Assembly (NCBI GenBank): GCA_903842505.1
Contig: CAIMMI010000344.1
Span: 1 to 64,000 of the forward strand
DNA from: an uncultured Verrucomicrobiota bacterium
Lineage (GTDB): Bacteria > Verrucomicrobiota > Verrucomicrobiia > Limisphaerales > UBA9464
DNA: 64,000 bases
Direction: 5' to 3'
Numbering within the stretch: the stretch's first letter is position 1; each line of letters starts with the position of its first letter. This document shows positions 18,659 to 28,836 of the stretch, piece by piece. The position numbers and the translations under genes were made by a program. The notes below the pieces were generated by a model. The model had not been told where the DNA came from, did no database searches, and saw only the letters and a list, made by a program, of their open reading frames with translations.

Positions 18659-20557
18659 GTGAATTGCATGGCCATTCGAAGTTCCACCTGGATCCGTTGG
18701 GTCATCGGAATCGCCCTGCTGTTGGGCTGTGACCGCGGACTTGGGGCGGGCGACGACTATCAACAGAAGGTCCGGCCTGTGCTGGTTGCGTTCTGTTTCG
18801 ACTGCCACGACGACGAGACCCAGAAGGGCGGCGTCAACCTCGCGAGGTTCGACTCGGATCGCAGCCTGCACCGGGATCCCAGGCTATGGGAAACCGCGCT
18901 CCGGCAGATCCAGGAGCGCACGATGCCGCCACGGAACAAGAAACAGCCGGGCCCCGAGGAGTTCCATCGCCTCGTCGACACCCTGGAGAATCTCCTCGAT
19001 AACCCGGACCCGGCGTGGCTCCCGCGCGATCCCGGATCAAAGATTCCCCATCGCCTCAGCCGGAACGAATACAACAACACCGTTCGCGATCTTCTCGGTG
19101 TCAACCTGCGGCCGGCGGATCGGTTTCCTCCCGATGGAGGCGGCGGCGGTGGCTTCGACAACAACGCCGATACCCTTTTCGTACCCCCGGTACTGATGGA
19201 GCGGTACCTCGGGGCGGCTGAGGATCTCCTGGCGCTGGCCCCGCGCTCTGCCCTGATCCAGCAGGACCCCGTCTGGTACTCCCCCGAATCGTGGGCGGCC
19301 CGATCCAACCTGCGCTGGTTCACCCGCCGGGCCTATCGACGGCCGGCTCCACCGGATGAAATCGACCGGTTGTTGAAGCTCTTCCTTAAGGCGCGTCGCG
19401 ATGGCGCCGACTTTGAGAAGGCGGTGAAGGTTGCATACAAGGCCGTCCTCGTTTCGCCCCGCTTCCTGCTACGCATCGAACGGGATCGCGTGGGCGAGGG
19501 CCCGCAACCGCTCGATGCCTGGGAACTCGCGAGCCGCCTGAGCTACTTCCTCTGGTCGAGTATGCCAGACGAGGCCTTGTTGGACTCTGCCTCGTCGGGT
19601 CGGCTTTTGAGTCCGATGGAATGGACCGCGCAGGTTCGTCGCATGCTTGCGGATCCCAAGGCCCGTGAATTGGCGGAGAACTTCACGGGCCAGTGGCTTG
19701 GGACCAAGACACTCGCGCTGACCGCCAGTCCGAATCTGGACCGCTTTCCCGACTACACCGTCGAACTCCGGGATGCGATGGTCGAGGAACCGGTGCAGAT
19801 GTTCGCAGGGATCCTTCGGGAGAACCTGAGTCTGCTGGAGTTGATCGACAGCCGACATACCTACGTGAATGCCCGGTTGGCGAAATTCTACGGGCTCAGC
19901 ATCGCGGGCGAAGGATTCCAGAAGGTCGCGTTTCCAGACCGGCGTCGGGGTGGCGTTACTGGCATGGCCGCCGTGCTCACCAAGACCAGCTATCCTCTGC
20001 GCACCAGTCCAGTCCTTCGCGGACGCTGGATCCTGGAGGATCTGATTGGAACTCCGCCTCCGCCTCCCCCGCCCATCGTCAATACGCTTCCCGCGGACGA
20101 CAAGGTTCGGGATGGGCGAACGCTTCGTCAGCGGTTGGAAGAGCACCGGACCAAGGAGAATTGTGCCGCGTGTCACTCGCGTCTCGATCCGATGGGTTTC
20201 GCCCTCGAGAACTTTGATCCCATCGGTCGATGGCGCGACAAGATCGATGGGCAGGACGTCGACGCCTCGGGCGTCCTTCCGGGGGGTGAAGCGGTCAACG
20301 GGCCGGAGGCACTCAAGGATGCGCTTCTCCGGCGGAAGGATCTCTTCGTGCGACACCTGACCGAGAAGCTGATGGCCTATGCATTGGGGCGTGGGTTGGA
20401 GTACTACGATTACCCGGTGGTGAAGGAGATCACCGATACCCTGGCTCGGGATGATTATCGGGCCGAGACCTTGGTGTTGGCCATCACGCGAAGCCTGCCG
20501 TTCCAGTATCGACGGCCGACCCCGGCAACCGGTGTGACGGGCGAGTCCTCGCCGTAG
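18659..20557 (+). CDS. DUF1592/DUF1588/DUF1585/DUF1587-type planctomycete cytochrome-like protein
   Basis: [24 protein letters not shown] (CxxCH), [64 protein letters not shown]. Confidence 0.93.
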   Translation: [632 protein letters not shown]

Positions 20558-20630
20558 CGTGTCAGCCTGATGACAACGCGGGCATTCCTGCTGCTTCCCA
20601 TCCGCTGGAATAGGCGTATTGCTTCGGGCC

Positions 20631-21974
20631 ATGAGCCTCATCGCATCGCGCCTTGTGCGGACCATCGCTGCAATCCTCGGTGGGTGGTTCAGCTGCGCGT
20701 CGGTTGCCCAAGGAGCTTCGGTACCGCAGGACACGTGGATGAACTGGCGCGGTCCGCTCGCCAGCGGGGTCGCTCCCCAGGCAGACCCTCCCAGTGAATG
20801 GAGCGAGACCCGGAATGTTCGCTGGAAGATTCCGCCCGCGGGGAAAGGGCATTCGTCGCCGATCGTTGTTGGCTCGCAGGTAATCGTTGTCTCCGCAATT
20901 CCCGTGGGCGAGGGCAGGCAACCGGTTTTTGATCAGGCACCCGGTTCGCATGACAACAAGGGTGTCACGCACCTCCATCAGTTCGTGGTACAGTCCCTTG
21001 GACGGAAGGACGGGCGGGAAGTGTGGCGCAAGGTCCTGAAGGAAGAGTTCCCCCACGAAGGCGGACACGAGACGGGCAGCCTGGCTTCCAACTCCCCGAC
21101 GAGTGATGGCGAGAGGATCTATGTCTTCCTCGGCACCCGGGGCCTCTTCTGTCTGGATCTGGCGGGAACCATCCTATGGCAGCGCAACCTGGGACGGATG
21201 GACACCCTTCACGCGCACGGCGAGGGGAGCTCACCCGTCATCCACGGCGATTTGCTGATCGTCGTCTGGGATCACGAAGGTGATTCGTTTCTGCACGCCT
21301 TCGACAAACACACGGGAGAACCCCGATGGAAGACCCCGCGCGACGAGAAAACCTCCTGGTCAACACCCCTCGTCGTCGAGAGCTCCTCGGGCACACAGGT
21401 CGTCGTCAGTGCCACCAAGCGCATCCGCGGTTATGATATCCGGAACGGTCGTCAGATCTGGGAATGTGCCGGGCTTACGGACAATGTGGTCTCCACACCC
21501 GTGCACCGGAACGGTCTCGTCATTGCAGGGAACAGCTATTACCAGCAGGCCATGGTCGCTGTCCGTATCCAGGGCTCTTCCGGTGACGTCACCGGAACGG
21601 ATCGCGTCGCCTGGAAACTGAATCGGCTTACACCTTATGTGTCATCGCCCCTGATGTACGATGACACGGTCTATTTCATCCGACACAACCAGAACGTGCT
21701 CTCTCGGCTCGATCCCGATACGGGAATCCCTCGCGGTGAACCGCTGCGGTTGGAGGGCATTCGCGACTTCATATTTTCCTCCCCCGTGGGCGCAGCGAAC
21801 CGCATTTATGTGACTGCCCGGGATGGAACCACGATCGTCCTAAAGCACGATCGAGCCAACACCATCGTCCGTGTGAACCATCTCGACGATGTGTTCAGTG
21901 CAACGGCAGCCGTCCTGGGCGGCGAATTCTATCTGCGAGGCGAACGGTTCCTATACTGTTTGGCTCGTCCGTGA
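20631..21974 (+). CDS. PQQ-like beta-propeller repeat protein
   Basis: WMNWRGPLASGVAPQADPPSEWSETRNVRWKIPPAGKGHSSPIVVG; repeated propeller motifs. Confidence 0.88.
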   Translation: MSLIASRLVRTIAAILGGWFSCASVAQGASVPQDTWMNWRGPLASGVAPQADPPSEWSETRNVRWKIPPAGKGHSSPIVVGSQVIVVSAIPVGEGRQPVFDQAPGSHDNKGVTHLHQFVVQSLGRKDGREVWRKVLKEEFPHEGGHETGSLASNSPTSDGERIYVFLGTRGLFCLDLAGTILWQRNLGRMDTLHAHGEGSSPVIHGDLLIVVWDHEGDSFLHAFDKHTGEPRWKTPRDEKTSWSTPLVVESSSGTQVVVSATKRIRGYDIRNGRQIWECAGLTDNVVSTPVHRNGLVIAGNSYYQQAMVAVRIQGSSGDVTGTDRVAWKLNRLTPYVSSPLMYDDTVYFIRHNQNVLSRLDPDTGIPRGEPLRLEGIRDFIFSSPVGAANRIYVTARDGTTIVLKHDRANTIVRVNHLDDVFSATAAVLGGEFYLRGERFLYCLARP

Positions 21975-22122
21975 GCCTACCGGGCTCCCCGGTGCTCGAA
22001 CTTCGTAGCCTGAGCCAGACGGTTGTCGGGAGATTTCCTATGGAAGTTCCAATGGGATGAACGCCGACGTTACGACGAACCCGCAGTTGCCGATTTTCCG
22101 CATCGGAGCAATCTGCGCATCC

Positions 22123-22632
22123 ATGAAGGCACTACTCGCTACCCTGATCCTGACCCTTTGTCCGTTCCTCGCCTCCGCCGCTGAAAAGCTCGCGTTGGGA
22201 GCTTCGATTCCGGCTCTGACCTGCAATGACCAGGACGGACAAGCCGTCGACCTCGCAAAGATCGGCGCGAAGGGGTACCTCCTCGTCTATTTTTATCCGA
22301 AGGCCAGTACCCCGGGTTGCACCAAGCAGGGGTGTTCGTTGCGGGACAGTTGGACGGAACTCAAGAAGGCCGGTGTGCAGGTTCTCGGAGTCAGCACCGA
22401 TGCCGAGGCCAGCCAGAAGAAGTTCAAGGATGAGCAGAAGTTCCCGTTCCCGCTGTTGGCCGACAAGGAGAAGAAGGTAACCGAGGCCTTTGGCGTGAAG
22501 AACCTGGTGGGCATGGCCAGCCGCTCCGCCTTTCTTTTCCATGATGGCAAGTGCGTCTGGGTTGATCCCAAAGGATCGACCAGCGACCAGGCCGAGCAGG
22601 TTCTCGGATTCCTCAAGACGCAGGCCAAGTAG
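22123..22632 (+). CDS. Peroxiredoxin (Bcp/PrxQ-like), secreted
   Basis: YLLVYFYPKASTPGCTKQGCSLRDSWTELKKAGVQVLGVSTDAEASQKKFKDEQKFPFPLLADKEKKVTEAFGV. Confidence 0.93.
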   Translation: MKALLATLILTLCPFLASAAEKLALGASIPALTCNDQDGQAVDLAKIGAKGYLLVYFYPKASTPGCTKQGCSLRDSWTELKKAGVQVLGVSTDAEASQKKFKDEQKFPFPLLADKEKKVTEAFGVKNLVGMASRSAFLFHDGKCVWVDPKGSTSDQAEQVLGFLKTQAK

Positions 22633-22844
22633 CGCACTGGCACCTCGCGCCTCGCCCTCCGGTGGGCTGGCGCGAACGGATGTCGACAACGCGGGCGGTC
22701 CGCGCAGCGGTTGCCCAGCGTTTGGTGGGCAACACGGGTTCCTTGGCCGAGAGGCCTCGACGCACGCGTGGAACACGAGGCGCCCCAAAGAAAGTTCCGG
22801 ACCTCCAGTAACCTTTCCCAGGTTTTGGCGTTGCAGGAGGTACC

Positions 22845-23714
22845 ATGAACAACACCAAACGAATGCTGATCTGTGCCTCCACGGTCTTCCTCGCAAGCAC
22901 CCAGTCCCAGGCCAACATCCCCCTCGTCACGAATGCCCTGAGGGGACTGCTCGCCGAGGAACTCATCAAGAACGGCGTCAAGCTTGCTGTCGACGGGATG
23001 CAGAAGCTGCTGCCGACACTCCGCAACAGCCTGACGCCTTCGCCGGCTCCCGCGCTGTCCGCCTCCATCGAGCAGACCTATTACCGCTTCGATCGCACCA
23101 TCCAATATCCCCACCAACCTGTGGTCCGCGAACGCTTCGAGCTGCGCAGCCTCGCGTCCGGGATGTCTGTCGACTATAGGATCTGGACGAACAATGTCCT
23201 CGGGTTCTCCGAGACCCGCCCGCTGAAGTACTACCGGGACCGGTATGAAAAGGATCCGGCCAGCCTTCCGGGATGGATGCGTCTGCCCGTCTTGAATCAC
23301 CTGCAGCGGAACTGTGACCTGGTCCTGGATCAGGTGACCTATCCCAATCGCTCGGACGAGTCCTACGAGTTGGTGGTCCGGTGCCGCGGTGTCAATTGGC
23401 CTCGTCAGTTGCCTCCCGGTCGCGCATTCGTCTCGACCGAGGTGCCACAGGAAATCCTGTTCGACCGGTGTCTGCCCGCTGAAACCCAGATCACGGTGGG
23501 TTCCGGGGCAATGCCCGTCATCCGGCGGAACGGCGAACTCGTCCGCGATCTCTATACCGATCTTGCACTGGTCCTCGATCCGACCGGATCCGGCTACAGC
23601 GCTCCGATCCAGCCGAAGGGTCTGCCCAATCGAATCGAGCCGAACGGTCTTCCGCCCATCATCCGGCGCTGTTCCCTGACACCCACGTCGACCTCAACCG
23701 CGGATTCCCTGTGA
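22845..23714 (+). CDS. Hypothetical secreted protein
   Basis: Signal peptide MNNTKRMLICASTVFLASTQSQA; overlaps the next CDS by GTGA. Confidence 0.75.
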   Translation: MNNTKRMLICASTVFLASTQSQANIPLVTNALRGLLAEELIKNGVKLAVDGMQKLLPTLRNSLTPSPAPALSASIEQTYYRFDRTIQYPHQPVVRERFELRSLASGMSVDYRIWTNNVLGFSETRPLKYYRDRYEKDPASLPGWMRLPVLNHLQRNCDLVLDQVTYPNRSDESYELVVRCRGVNWPRQLPPGRAFVSTEVPQEILFDRCLPAETQITVGSGAMPVIRRNGELVRDLYTDLALVLDPTGSGYSAPIQPKGLPNRIEPNGLPPIIRRCSLTPTSTSTADSL

Positions 23715-24610
23715 GCACTCCTCCACCGCCGACTGCGCGTGTCCGGTGGGCCCTCACTGGAGTCCTGCTCGCAGGTATCAGCTTGGGCGTTTGGTGGGCA
23801 TGGTTCTCCCGCACGAGCGGTGGCCATGCCGGGGAGGCATCGGTTTCCTCGGATCCGATGGAGCGGGTGGTGCAGGGCGAACCGGTGCAACCGGATGGAA
23901 CGGCGCCGAAGGATCACCCCATGCCGGCCGTCCTTCGCCGTGCGGTGCGAACAGCCCAGACGAGCCAGTCCGCTCTGTCAGCCGTCGAGTATGAGCGAAC
24001 TGTTTTCACGCAAGAGTTGGCGCGGCTCGAGGAGATGGCCCGGACGGGTCCGGGCGTGGCCCGCACGGCAGCTGAGACCGTGATTGAAATGCAGCGCGCA
24101 CGATTCGAGGCCCGGGCCAGGTTCCTCGGGGAAAAGGAGGTTTCACTGACTCCTGCCTCTCAGCTCGACGTGGGCGGGGTTGGCGTAGGCCTCCCTCCGG
24201 CTAGCCTTCTCGAGGATGCCGGTTGGCGCGGATTGGCGGCCCGCGATGCTCTCCATCACCCCACCTTCCATCACGATTGCGCGGTGGAATTGGAAAGACT
24301 CGAGGTGCCCGTCGTAGCCAGGGACTACCTCGCCCGGTTCCTTCTGGAAGCCGTCGATGAAGTGGAGGCGCTGGGCGCCGCGGCCCTCGAAACCGGAGCT
24401 CACCTGGACGAATTTCCGGTGAGCGTAACTTCAGCGACGGCCCCGATCACGGATCAGCCGGGCCTTTATGCGGCGTGGCTTCACCGGCAATCGATCATCC
24501 GAATGCTTCGCGAGATGGGTGTTCCCGTGGACGCCCGCTTTGAGCACGTCCTGCTCAATGTAGGTCTGGGCAACACGGTACTGCCTTATCGATGGCTGGA
24601 ACCGAAGTGA
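23711..24610 (+). CDS. Hypothetical membrane-anchored protein
   Basis: GTG start overlapping the upstream stop; N-terminal TM VRWALTGVLLAGISLGVWWAWF. Confidence 0.75.
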   Translation: MSTPPPPTARVRWALTGVLLAGISLGVWWAWFSRTSGGHAGEASVSSDPMERVVQGEPVQPDGTAPKDHPMPAVLRRAVRTAQTSQSALSAVEYERTVFTQELARLEEMARTGPGVARTAAETVIEMQRARFEARARFLGEKEVSLTPASQLDVGGVGVGLPPASLLEDAGWRGLAARDALHHPTFHHDCAVELERLEVPVVARDYLARFLLEAVDEVEALGAAALETGAHLDEFPVSVTSATAPITDQPGLYAAWLHRQSIIRMLREMGVPVDARFEHVLLNVGLGNTVLPYRWLEPK

Positions 24611-24618
24611 TCTGGTTA

Positions 24619-24650
24619 GACTGGGTGAGTGCCGGGGCGATCACCCAGTC
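24619..24650. terminator. Hairpin between convergent genes (possible bidirectional terminator, no T run)
   Basis: GACTGGGTGA ... TCACCCAGTC perfect 10-bp stem, 12-nt loop. Confidence 0.5.
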
Positions 24651-24726
24651 GCCTTGTTCGAGACCAACCCACTTCCGACCTACTGGGATCCACACCGTTT
24701 CCTGGATCTCATCGGCGTCGTCAGAC

Positions 24727-25479
24727 TTAGGCCAATTCGATGCCTACTGGGCAATGGTCGGAGCCGGGAATGTCCGCCCGGATGAAGGCCTTGTTCAACC
24801 TCGGCCGCAGCGCCTGCGAGATCAGGAAGTAATCGATGCGCCAGCCGACGTTCCTTTCGCGGGCGCGGTTCATGGGGCTCCACCAGGTATAGTGACCGCC
24901 GCCCTTTTCGAATTCACGGAAGGTGTCGACGAAGCCGGCCTTGAGGAATGCGTCGAAGCCGGACCGCTCCTCGATCGTGAAGCCGTGGTTCCGGGCGTTC
25001 GCCTTGGGATGGGTCAGATCGATTTCGTTATGGGCCACGTTCAGGTCGCCACAGAAGATCACCGGCTTGGTTTCTTCCAGTCGGCTCAGGTATTCGAGGA
25101 AGGCCCGATCCCATTCCTGTCGGTAGGGAAGGCGGGTCAGTTCGCGCTGTGAGTTGGGGACGTAGACGTTCACCAACTGGAAGTCCTCATACTCGGCGGT
25201 CACGACGCGCCCCTCGGAGTCATGGGCCGGAAAACCGATGCCGGTCTTAACGCGGATCGGCCGTTGCCGGGTGAAGATGCAGGTGCCGGAATACCCCTTC
25301 TTCTCCGCGCTGGACCAGTGCGTGGTGTAGCCGCTCGGCCAGAGTTGTTCCACGTCCTCCGGGCGGGCCTTGGTTTCCTGCACGCACAGGATGTCCGGCG
25401 CCTCAGACGCCAGGAAATCCAGGAAGTTCTTCCGGAGCACGGCCCGGAGCCCATTTACGTTCCACGAGATCAACTTCAC
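24727..25479 (-). CDS. Exodeoxyribonuclease III / AP endonuclease
   Basis: MKLISWNVNGLRAVLRKNFLDFLASEAPDILCVQETKA...VIFCGDLNVAHNEIDL...WRIDYFLIS...GSDHCPVGIEL. Confidence 0.95.
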   Translation of the reverse strand: MKLISWNVNGLRAVLRKNFLDFLASEAPDILCVQETKARPEDVEQLWPSGYTTHWSSAEKKGYSGTCIFTRQRPIRVKTGIGFPAHDSEGRVVTAEYEDFQLVNVYVPNSQRELTRLPYRQEWDRAFLEYLSRLEETKPVIFCGDLNVAHNEIDLTHPKANARNHGFTIEERSGFDAFLKAGFVDTFREFEKGGGHYTWWSPMNRARERNVGWRIDYFLISQALRPRLNKAFIRADIPGSDHCPVGIELA

Positions 25480-25604
25480 TTCCCGAGGCTAGCCAGCGCA
25501 GTTCCCCGATGCACGACCGACTCGTGCACCGCATCCGCAATGCTGCGCTCTCCAGATCCCGCCCTCTCAATGAGGCCGGGCGGAACGAAGTCGCAAGATT
25601 CCCG

Positions 25605-25648
25605 ATTCCAGTTTGAAGCGGGCGGGCATTGAGGCCTCAAACTGGAGA
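25605..25648. repeat. Inverted repeat resembling the internal module of family R (R5)
   Basis: CCAGTTTGAAGCGGGCGGGCATTGAGGCCTCAAACTGG. Confidence 0.5.
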
Positions 25649-25701
25649 CTCTTCCGACAGCGGAGTTGCCAGGTTCCGTGGGGGTGGGAAGGCTCGGGTG
25701 C

Positions 25702-27054
25702 ATGGCCCGCTCCAGATTGCGTGTTCTGTGGTTGTTGTCGTGCATCGCCCTGTTTCTGGGCAGATCGACTTCAGCCTGCGCCGCATCGGGACCGGTTGAC
25801 GACACGACACGGCCGAACATCCTGATGATCGTCTCGGATGATCAGGCGTGGACCGACTATGGCTTCATGGGCAGTCGGGAGATTCGGACGCCCCATCTGG
25901 ATCGGCTCGCTTCGGAGTCCCGATGGTTCACGCGCGGTTATGTTCCATCCAGTCTCTGTTGCCCGAGCCTGGCTTCGATCCTCACAGGCCGCTTTCCGCA
26001 TCAGCACGGGATCACGGGAAATGATCCTCCGATCCCGCCTGCAGTGCCGGCAGCGCAGAAGTATCAGTCCGAGTCCTATCGACTGGGGCGGGCCCGGATG
26101 AATGAACGGATGGACCGGAGTCCGGCGCTGCCGCGGATACTGGCGGGAGCGGGGTATCGGTCGTTCCAATCGGGCAAATGGTGGCAGGGGCACTTCAGCC
26201 ACGGCGGCTTCACGCACGGGATGACGCGGGGAGAAATGGCCGGTGTGGGAAGGCATGGAGACGAAGGACTGAAGATCGGGCGCGAGACGTTGCAGCCGAT
26301 CCGGGACTTCCTCGATGAGGCGCAGCGCGACCGAAAGCCCTGGTTCGTCTGGTATGCGCCGATGATGCCGCACGATCCGCACACCCCGCCTGAGCGTTTC
26401 CTCGCGCGGCATCGGACGAACGCCCCATCCATCCATATCGCGCGCTACCGGGCCATGGTGGAGTGGTTTGATGAGACCTGTGGAGACCTGTTGTCCGATC
26501 TCGAAAGGCGGGGTCAGTCCACCAACACGGTGGTGGTCTACGTGACGGACAATGGGTGGATCCAGTCGCCCGACCATCCGCGGTATGCGCCCAAGTCCAA
26601 GCAGTCGCCGTACGACGGCGGATTGCGGACGCCGATCCTGATCCGGTGGCCGGGTCGGATCGCGCCGATGGCGATCGAGCGTCCGGTGAGTTCGGTGGAT
26701 CTGTTCCCAACCTTGCTGAAGCTGGCCGGGGTGAAGGTGCCCAGGGACACGCCCGGCATCGACCTGATGAACGATCGGGCGGTGAGGGCGCGGGACGCGG
26801 TGTTCGGGGCGTGCTTTGCGCATGACATCCCGGATCTGGATCACCCGGAGCGTGGGCTTCGTTGGCGGTGGATGGTGCGGGACGGGTGGAAGTTGATCGT
26901 GCCGGACCCGGTGAACGAGGCGGGCGCCCAGATGGAGATCTACCGAGTCGTCGACGATCCCCACGAGACATCGAACCTTGCCGGAACGGAGTCGCGTCGA
27001 GTGCGGCAGATGGCGCGATCGCTCAACCGGTGGTGGCCGGGGCCGAAACGTTGA
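25702..27054 (+). CDS. Sulfatase (arylsulfatase-like)
   Basis: RPNILMIVSDDQAWTDYGFMGSREIRTPHLDRLASESRWFTRGYVPSSLCCPSLASILTGRFPHQHGI (CxPSR-like site C-C-P-S). Confidence 0.93.
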   Translation: MARSRLRVLWLLSCIALFLGRSTSACAASGPVDDTTRPNILMIVSDDQAWTDYGFMGSREIRTPHLDRLASESRWFTRGYVPSSLCCPSLASILTGRFPHQHGITGNDPPIPPAVPAAQKYQSESYRLGRARMNERMDRSPALPRILAGAGYRSFQSGKWWQGHFSHGGFTHGMTRGEMAGVGRHGDEGLKIGRETLQPIRDFLDEAQRDRKPWFVWYAPMMPHDPHTPPERFLARHRTNAPSIHIARYRAMVEWFDETCGDLLSDLERRGQSTNTVVVYVTDNGWIQSPDHPRYAPKSKQSPYDGGLRTPILIRWPGRIAPMAIERPVSSVDLFPTLLKLAGVKVPRDTPGIDLMNDRAVRARDAVFGACFAHDIPDLDHPERGLRWRWMVRDGWKLIVPDPVNEAGAQMEIYRVVDDPHETSNLAGTESRRVRQMARSLNRWWPGPKR

Positions 27055-27101
27055 GTGCAGATTTCGCGACGGATCCGGCGGGCACGGGCGTGTTCCGGAC
27101 G

Positions 27102-27296
27102 ATGAAACGAATGAAGCTGCTTCCGATGTTGGGTGTGCTGGGTTGTCTGGGACTGGTGATGCCGACGATGCGGGCGCAAAGCGCGGCAGCGGATCCTGCG
27201 GCGGCGCAGACGGTGGACGGGCATCGGGAGTTCATCCTGCTTCCGCCGGAGGGGACGGAGGAAGATCTTGGGGCTCCCCAGATGGAACAGCGGTGA
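27102..27296 (+). CDS. Small secreted protein, hypothetical
   Basis: MKRMKLLPMLGVLGCLGLVMPTMRAQSAAADPAAAQTVDGHREFILLPPEGTEEDLGAPQMEQR: signal peptide and short mature region. Confidence 0.55.
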   Translation: MKRMKLLPMLGVLGCLGLVMPTMRAQSAAADPAAAQTVDGHREFILLPPEGTEEDLGAPQMEQR

Positions 27297-27315
27297 CTAG
27301 CCTGAGCGGGTTGTC

Positions 27316-28836
27316 ATGGCATTCCTTGAGTTTCGAGGCATCCGGAAGCGTTTTCCCGGAGTCCAGGCCCTGGACGACGTCAGCTTTGATGTCGAGGCGG
27401 GTTCGTGCCATGCGGTGATGGGAGAGAATGGCGCGGGCAAGAGCACGTTGGGAAAGATCCTGGCGGGCGTTTACCAAGCGGATGCCGGGGAGATCCGACT
27501 CGATGGGCGCCGGATCCAGCCCGCGACGCCACTGGAGGCACGGGCCTGTGGCGTGGCCATGGTGCATCAGGAGTTGGCCTTTTGTCCGAACCTCTCCGTG
27601 GCCGAGAACCTGTGCCTGGGATCCCTGCCAGCGCGGGCCGGGTGGCTGGACCGCGTCCGGCTTCGTGAACGGGCGGAAGCGATGCTTCGAGAGATCGGCG
27701 CGGAGTTCGATTCCGACCTGCCCGTGGGGAGCCTGTCGACCGGCCAGGAACAGTTGATCCAGATTGCGGCAGCGGTGGGTACCGGTGCTCGGGTGATTGT
27801 GATGGATGAACCCACGAGTTCGCTGTCGGTGGGCGAGAGCGAGAGGCTGTTCCAGTTGATTGGAATCCTGCGGGCCAGGGGGATCACCTTGTTGTATGTG
27901 TCGCATCGGATGGACGAGATCTACCGGCTCTGCAACGCGATCACGGTGTTCCGGGATGGCCGGCACGTGTCCACGCAGTCATCGGATTCGGTGCGGCCGG
28001 ACCAGTTGATCCATCAGATGATCGGGCGGGACCTGGAAGTGACTGAGCCGGCGCACCTGGGGAAAGCCTTGGGTGAAGTCGTTTTGGAGGTCCGGGGATT
28101 GTCGTCGCCTGGGAGGTTCCGGGACGTGTCCTTCGGGTTGCGGCGGGGCGAGATCCTGGGATTTGCCGGTCTGGTGGGGGCGGGACGCAGCGAGGTGGCG
28201 CAAGCGTTGTTCGGGCTGGATCCGGCTGTGACGGGCGAAGTGGTTGTCCGGGGTCAGGTGCTTCCGAGGGGCAATCCCCAGGCGGCGTTGGCGGCTGGCA
28301 TGGGACTGTTGCCGGAGGATCGCAAGCGGCAGGGTTTGGTGCTGACGATGAACTGCCGCGAAAACACCTCGTTGGCGATCCTTCCGCGGTTGGCGCGGCT
28401 TGGGTTCCTGGATCTGGGGCGGGAGCGGGGGTTGGCGGCCGAGTATATTGAACGGCTGCAGGTCAAGACACCGGACATGGACGCGTCGATCGCGGGACTT
28501 TCCGGCGGAAATCAGCAGAAGCTGGCTCTGGCGAAGTGGCTGGCGCGCGAGTGTGACATCCTGATCGTGGATGAGCCAACGCGGGGAGTGGACGTGGGAG
28601 CGAAGGCGGAGATCCATCGGATGCTGGACGAGTTGGCCTGCCAGGGTCTGGCCCTCATCCTGATATCCAGCGAACTCCCGGAGGTGATGGGACTGAGCCG
28701 CCGGATCCTGGTGATGCGCGGGGGGTCGGTGGTGGTGGATGTGCCGAGGGACCGGTTCAGCCAGGCGGGATTGATGCGGTGGATGGCAGGTGCGGAGTCC
28801 GGGGCAAAACCGGTACCAGAGATCGGCTCCGTGTGA
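27316..28836 (+). CDS. Sugar ABC transporter ATP-binding protein (RbsA/MglA-type, two ABC domains)
   Basis: GENGAGKSTLGKILAGVY, VMDEPTSSLSVGE; second domain LSGGNQQKLALAKWLARECDILIVDEPTRGVDVGAKAEI. Confidence 0.95.
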   Translation: MAFLEFRGIRKRFPGVQALDDVSFDVEAGSCHAVMGENGAGKSTLGKILAGVYQADAGEIRLDGRRIQPATPLEARACGVAMVHQELAFCPNLSVAENLCLGSLPARAGWLDRVRLRERAEAMLREIGAEFDSDLPVGSLSTGQEQLIQIAAAVGTGARVIVMDEPTSSLSVGESERLFQLIGILRARGITLLYVSHRMDEIYRLCNAITVFRDGRHVSTQSSDSVRPDQLIHQMIGRDLEVTEPAHLGKALGEVVLEVRGLSSPGRFRDVSFGLRRGEILGFAGLVGAGRSEVAQALFGLDPAVTGEVVVRGQVLPRGNPQAALAAGMGLLPEDRKRQGLVLTMNCRENTSLAILPRLARLGFLDLGRERGLAAEYIERLQVKTPDMDASIAGLSGGNQQKLALAKWLARECDILIVDEPTRGVDVGAKAEIHRMLDELACQGLALILISSELPEVMGLSRRILVMRGGSVVVDVPRDRFSQAGLMRWMAGAESGAKPVPEIGSV

